Shown: in pieces, positions 5,891-8,283 of the stretch
Position numbering within the stretch: position 1 is the first letter of the stretch
Layout: each line of letters opens with the position of its first letter
Origin: Candidatus Bathyarchaeota archaeon
Lineage (GTDB): Archaea > Thermoproteota > Bathyarchaeia > TCS64
Reading direction: 5' to 3'
DNA: 8,283 bases
Assembly (NCBI GenBank): GCA_030691555.1
Contig: JAUYEB010000266.1
Span: forward strand, 1 to 8,283
Notes under the pieces: model-generated
What the model was told of the DNA's origin: nothing
The model's database searches: none
The model's input: only the letters and a program-made list of their open reading frames with translations
Translations under genes and position numbers: made by a program

Positions 5891-7066
5891 ATGGACGATC
5901 AGGGACTCGCCCGCGGAAAGGGGGCACATGTTCTGAAGGTAATCGTAGTACACCCCTCACTAAACCGGCTAGGCGGCGCCGAGAAAGCCTGCGTGAGGAT
6001 GATCGAGGCGCTCATCGACGCGGGCCACGAGGTCACCCTCTACACCGTCGACAAGACCCGCTGGGCCCCAATAGAGGATAACTGGGGCCCCACGAGGAGG
6101 CCAGCGGAGCTCTGGCACATCAAACGCCTACCAATTCTCAACATGGGCCTCGTGAAGTGGCCCATTTTCCTCATCTCGTACATCAGCCTCCTCGCCAAGG
6201 CCGCGAGGAAGAGGGGGGCCATCTCCATCAACAACTACGGGGAGATCTTCCCCCTCTTCGCCACCGTCGCGTATGTCCACGCCAGCCCCCTCTTCTCCGC
6301 CTCGAACCGTGAGAACCCGTACGCCATCCCCCTCTGGGCGGTCGGGCGCCCCCTCTACCTCCTCCTCCTGAGGGCGCTATCCAACCGCGTGTCCAGCCTC
6401 ATCCTGACGAACTCGAGGTACAACGCCGGCCGAATATCCCAAAGAATAGCCTCCCACATCGTTGTGGTCTACCCCCCCATCGACCACCAGGAAGCCCCAC
6501 ACCAACAAAAGCGAGCCGCGATACTGACCGCGTCAAGGCTCTCGAAGACGAAAAACCTGGGCATAATCCCCCGAATCGCCTCGATGACCGGGGCGGACTG
6601 CGTGTTTTACCTCGCCCTCACCACGGGGACGGGGGGGGTTAAACAAGCCGCACCTCCCCGGGGGCTGATAGCCCCGAAGACGAGGCTGCTCCTAAACCCC
6701 ACGAGGGGAGAGCTCCGAGGGCTGCGCCTATCCTCCGCCATATACCTGTCGACCCAGCCAACCGAGGCACTCGGGCTCTCCATACTAGAGGCCATGGACG
6801 CGGGCTGCATCCCCATCGTGCCAAAGGACGGCGGCCCGTGGCACGACATCCTCGAGGAGAAACAGGGGATCGTAGGATACGCCTTCGAGACGTGCGCCGA
6901 GGCGGCGGCCCAGATCGACCTGGTCCTCTCCGACCCGGGGCTGAGAAACGAGCTGAGCGGCGCGGCACGAAGACGCGCCTCGTCGTTCCGAAGAGAAACC
7001 TTCAGCGAGCCACTCCTCAAAATCCTCGAGCGCGTCGACGCCCGGAGGGGCATCCAGCAGGTGTAA
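5891..7066 (+). CDS. glycosyltransferase family 4 (GT-B), ALG11-like C-terminus
   Basis: This 391-residue GT-B enzyme starts its Rossmann domain at LKVIVVHPSLNRLGGAEKA (15-33), with the glycine loop GGAE. It continues with NSRYNAG (174-180) and VVVYPPID (191-198), where the acceptor domain ends. The donor domain has ILTASRLSKTKNL (211-223), the EX7E pair E292/E300 in EALGLSILEA, then AGCIPIV and GGPWHDI (314-320), which resembles the ALG11 donor-site end. The segment WPIFLISYISLLA (90-102) is hydrophobic and probably the membrane-touching surface rather than a true span. The first 14 residues precede the fold, but no alternative start codon exists. The gene contains a G8 run (6631-6638), yet the frame is intact on both sides. 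The GT2 gene follows by 85 nt. Confidence 0.88.
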   Translation: MDDQGLARGKGAHVLKVIVVHPSLNRLGGAEKACVRMIEALIDAGHEVTLYTVDKTRWAPIEDNWGPTRRPAELWHIKRLPILNMGLVKWPIFLISYISLLAKAARKRGAISINNYGEIFPLFATVAYVHASPLFSASNRENPYAIPLWAVGRPLYLLLLRALSNRVSSLILTNSRYNAGRISQRIASHIVVVYPPIDHQEAPHQQKRAAILTASRLSKTKNLGIIPRIASMTGADCVFYLALTTGTGGVKQAAPPRGLIAPKTRLLLNPTRGELRGLRLSSAIYLSTQPTEALGLSILEAMDAGCIPIVPKDGGPWHDILEEKQGIVGYAFETCAEAAAQIDLVLSDPGLRNELSGAARRRASSFRRETFSEPLLKILERVDARRGIQQV

Positions 7067-7097
7067 CCGGCCCGAGAAAACCCGCCGAACTCAACCG

Positions 7098-7105
7098 CTT
7101 TAACG
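7098..7105 (+). promoter_or_regulatory. putative promoter of the GT2 gene
   Basis: CTTTAACG in the gap after the GT4 gene predicts transcription from about 7128, upstream of a GGAG ribosome site at 7137-7140 and the ATG at 7152. The gene may therefore be expressed independently of the upstream GT4. Confidence 0.35.
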
Positions 7106-7151
7106 TTTTACCGTCATTGATTTCTGACATAATTCTGGAGCCCTGACACAC

Positions 7152-7857
7152 ATGGAACCCGTAGTATCAGTCATAACGCCGGTCTACAACGAGCGCCGCA
7201 ACCTGGAGGAGAACATCTGGCGAATAGAGAGGTCGCTAAGCGACGCGCGGATCCCCTTCGAGATAGTCGTCGTCGACGACAACAGCCCCGACGGGAGCGG
7301 GGCCCTCGCGGACGAGATAGCCAAGCGGAAGACGTTCGTCCAGGGTTCTCCACAGACCCTCGAAGATGGGCCTCGGGACCGCCTACAAGGAGGCCTTCCC
7401 CCTGACCCGGGGCAGCCTCATCGTCTCCATGGACAGCGACCTCAGCCACGACCCCCGCTTCCTCCCCGCCATGATCGAGGAGGCGGAGAAGGTGGACATC
7501 GTCATAGGCAGCCGCTTCACCGGGGCAGGCAGGATAATCGGCCGATCCCCTCTCAGGGACCTGCTGAGCATATTCGCGAACCTCGCCATACGCGTCACCA
7601 CCGGGACGGGCATAATGGACTGGACCAGCGGCCTCAGGGTCTACAGGCGCCGCGTCTGGGAGGAGATAATGCCCCACGTAAACTGCAACAAGTGGGACTT
7701 CCAGTTCGAGAGCCTCTACAAGGCCCTCGGGAGCGGCTTCACAGTCAGGGAGGTCCCCATAACCTTCTACGAGCGCGCCGACGGGGACTCCAAGTTCAGC
7801 CTAAGGGAGGCCCTAGGCTTCATCTACTCCTTCCTCAAGGTGAGGCTCCTCGAATAA
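7152..7857 (+). pseudogene. dolichol-phosphate mannose synthase-like GT2, frameshifted
   Basis: Two frames join into one GT2 protein of 234 residues (counted after removing one base), a normal length for soluble DPM1-type synthases without membrane domains. The first frame, from 7152, gives VSVITPVYNERRNLEEN and IVVVDDNSPDGSG with D42/D43 for nucleotide binding. The second frame, readable before its ATG at 7366, gives RVLHRPSKMGLGTAYKEAF, the metal motif MDSDLSHDP (D94, D96), GSRF, the WTSGLRVYRR segment and FYERADGDSKFSL near the end. The expected reaction moves mannose or another sugar from GDP/UDP to polyprenyl phosphate. In the unshifted frame, the 5' part would run to 7916 as non-family sequence; the 3' part alone (7366-7857) lacks the nucleotide-binding start. 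It is a real disruption, a sequence error, or recoding. Confidence 0.85.
7336..7346 (+). other. apparent +1 frameshift site in the GT2 gene
   Basis: Around the pair CC (7340-7341) the frame changes from 0 to +1. Removing one C turns GTC CAG GGT into GTC AGG GTT and gives the continuous family-like sequence KRKTFVRVLHRPSKMGLG. No long homopolymer or classical slippery heptamer is present. Confidence 0.8.
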
Positions 7858-7876
7858 AAAAAGGAAAAAGGAAAAA
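7855..7876 (-). terminator. T-tract terminator of the OB/TRAM-like gene
   Basis: On the minus strand, 7 nt after the TAG stop (7884), come T5-CC-T5-CC-T7 tracts (7876-7856). This is the T-rich, hairpin-free type of signal used by archaeal RNA polymerase. It directly abuts the stop codon of the converging GT2 gene at 7855-7857. Confidence 0.65.
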
Positions 7877-7883
7877 GAGGGGT

Positions 7884-8231
7884 CTAATCGGACTCCATCT
7901 GCTCGATTATGTGTAGGAGCGCCTTCGCCATGACGGCGTTCTCCCAGTTCTCCGTCTCAGAGACCATCTGCAGCCCCAGCTTCACGGCCTCCACCCCGCT
8001 CTCCGGCGGCGCCACTGGGTCGACGATGATGTAGTTCTGGGCGATGAAGCTGACGCGCGCCTCGACCATCATGCCGGGCTCGAGGTCGGTGAAGATGGGG
8101 TTCTCCCTGTTGAAGAGTATGACTCGGCCGTCCCTCATGCGGCTTATCAGGCTGTCCGCTTTTCCCTTCAATACCAGGACCGTGAATTGGTCCCCTAGGC
8201 TTACTTCGGGCTTGGTTTCAATGTTAGACAA
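7884..8231 (-). CDS. small OB-fold/TRAM-like protein
   Basis: In this 115-residue protein, residues about 10-72 alternate strands and glycine turns in a TRAM/OB-like order: LGDQFTVLVLKGKADSLISR, then DGRVILFNRENP, LEPGMMVEARVSFI and QNYIIVDPVA. The GD...G...PG.MVEARV spacing is what suggests a TRAM or related nucleic-acid-binding barrel. A C-terminal helix (ENWENAVMAKALLHIIEQMESD, 94-115) follows and could mediate pairing. The fold call is by eye and the function is unknown. An upstream in-frame TGA leaves only a TTG start at 8231; no ATG occurs before the middle of the domain. A strong TATA box about 37 nt upstream supports that start. It is a single-gene transcript with its own terminator. 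Confidence 0.7.
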   Translation of the reverse strand: MSNIETKPEVSLGDQFTVLVLKGKADSLISRMRDGRVILFNRENPIFTDLEPGMMVEARVSFIAQNYIIVDPVAPPESGVEAVKLGLQMVSETENWENAVMAKALLHIIEQMESD

Positions 8232-8262
8232 TTCAAATCCCGCATCTAATCAAAACTCGCCG

Positions 8263-8275
8263 TTTTATTAAATAT
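8263..8275 (-). promoter_or_regulatory. TATA box of the OB/TRAM-like gene
   Basis: The minus strand reads ATATTTAATAAAA. A transcript start near 8242 is expected, leaving about 10 nt before the TTG start at 8231. Confidence 0.55.
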
Positions 8276-8283
8276 GACGCTCC

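Noticed and set aside
7358..7916. Continuation of the GT2 5' frame after the frameshift, to the stop at 7914-7916
   Set aside because: The sequence after residue 64 is Pro/Arg/His-rich, out-of-frame reading of the true GT2 frame and matches no family.
8231..8244. ATTCAAATCCCGC resembling a tRNA T-loop
   Set aside because: Flanking bases cannot form the T stem and no acceptor or anticodon arm is present; it is the leader and start of the OB/TRAM-like gene.
1..8283. CRISPR array, insertion sequence or integrase attachment site
   Set aside because: I saw no regularly spaced repeats, transposase motifs or terminal inverted repeats anywhere in the window.

Overview
The window looks like chromosomal DNA of a high-GC, probably thermophilic archaeon. 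Arginine is often written AGG and isoleucine ATA. Several genes have an A/T-rich TATA-like box about 25-35 nt before the start codon with almost no leader, which is the archaeal leaderless style. Two genes use TTG starts. One transcript end is a run of T tracts, typical of archaeal termination. Protein content (VapBC, PIN domain, an OB/TRAM-like small protein, dolichol-phosphate-sugar synthase, GT4 enzymes) fits a TACK-type lineage, but I cannot name a genus from sequence alone.

Layout. 1-400 (-): a GNAT acetyltransferase cut by the window edge. 546-1162 (+): a VapB/VapC-type toxin-antitoxin pair with a 4-nt ATGA overlap. 1237-2004 (+): a complete FabG-like short-chain dehydrogenase. 2022-2279 (-): an 85-residue unknown protein with a strong TATA box at leaderless distance. 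2321-2881 (-): a second GNAT enzyme with a good Shine-Dalgarno. 3038-3493 (+): a C_GCAxxG_C_C family redox protein. 3589-4284 (+): an FNR-fold flavin reductase that most resembles the eukaryotic OXNAD1 type. 4345-4539 (+): a small single-pass membrane protein.

4552-7857 is a glycan-assembly block: two divergently transcribed GT4 glycosyltransferases (4552-5727 on -, 5891-7066 on +) around an AT-rich regulatory gap, then a dolichol-phosphate-mannose-synthase-like GT2 gene (7152-7857 +). The GT2 gene is split by an apparent +1 frameshift near 7340. The last gene (7884-8231, -) encodes a small OB-fold/TRAM-like protein and ends in a T-rich terminator that abuts the GT2 stop codon.

How they may work together: the three glycosyltransferases fit a lipid-linked oligosaccharide or surface-glycan pathway, with the GT2 making the polyprenyl-phosphate sugar donor and the GT4s extending a glycan. 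The cysteine-rich protein, flavin reductase and small membrane protein lie consecutively on one strand and could form a redox unit, but their separate promoters make this only a hypothesis. The rest are apparently unrelated housekeeping or stress genes. No RNA genes, mobile elements or CRISPR arrays were found, and no gap between genes exceeds about 170 nt.
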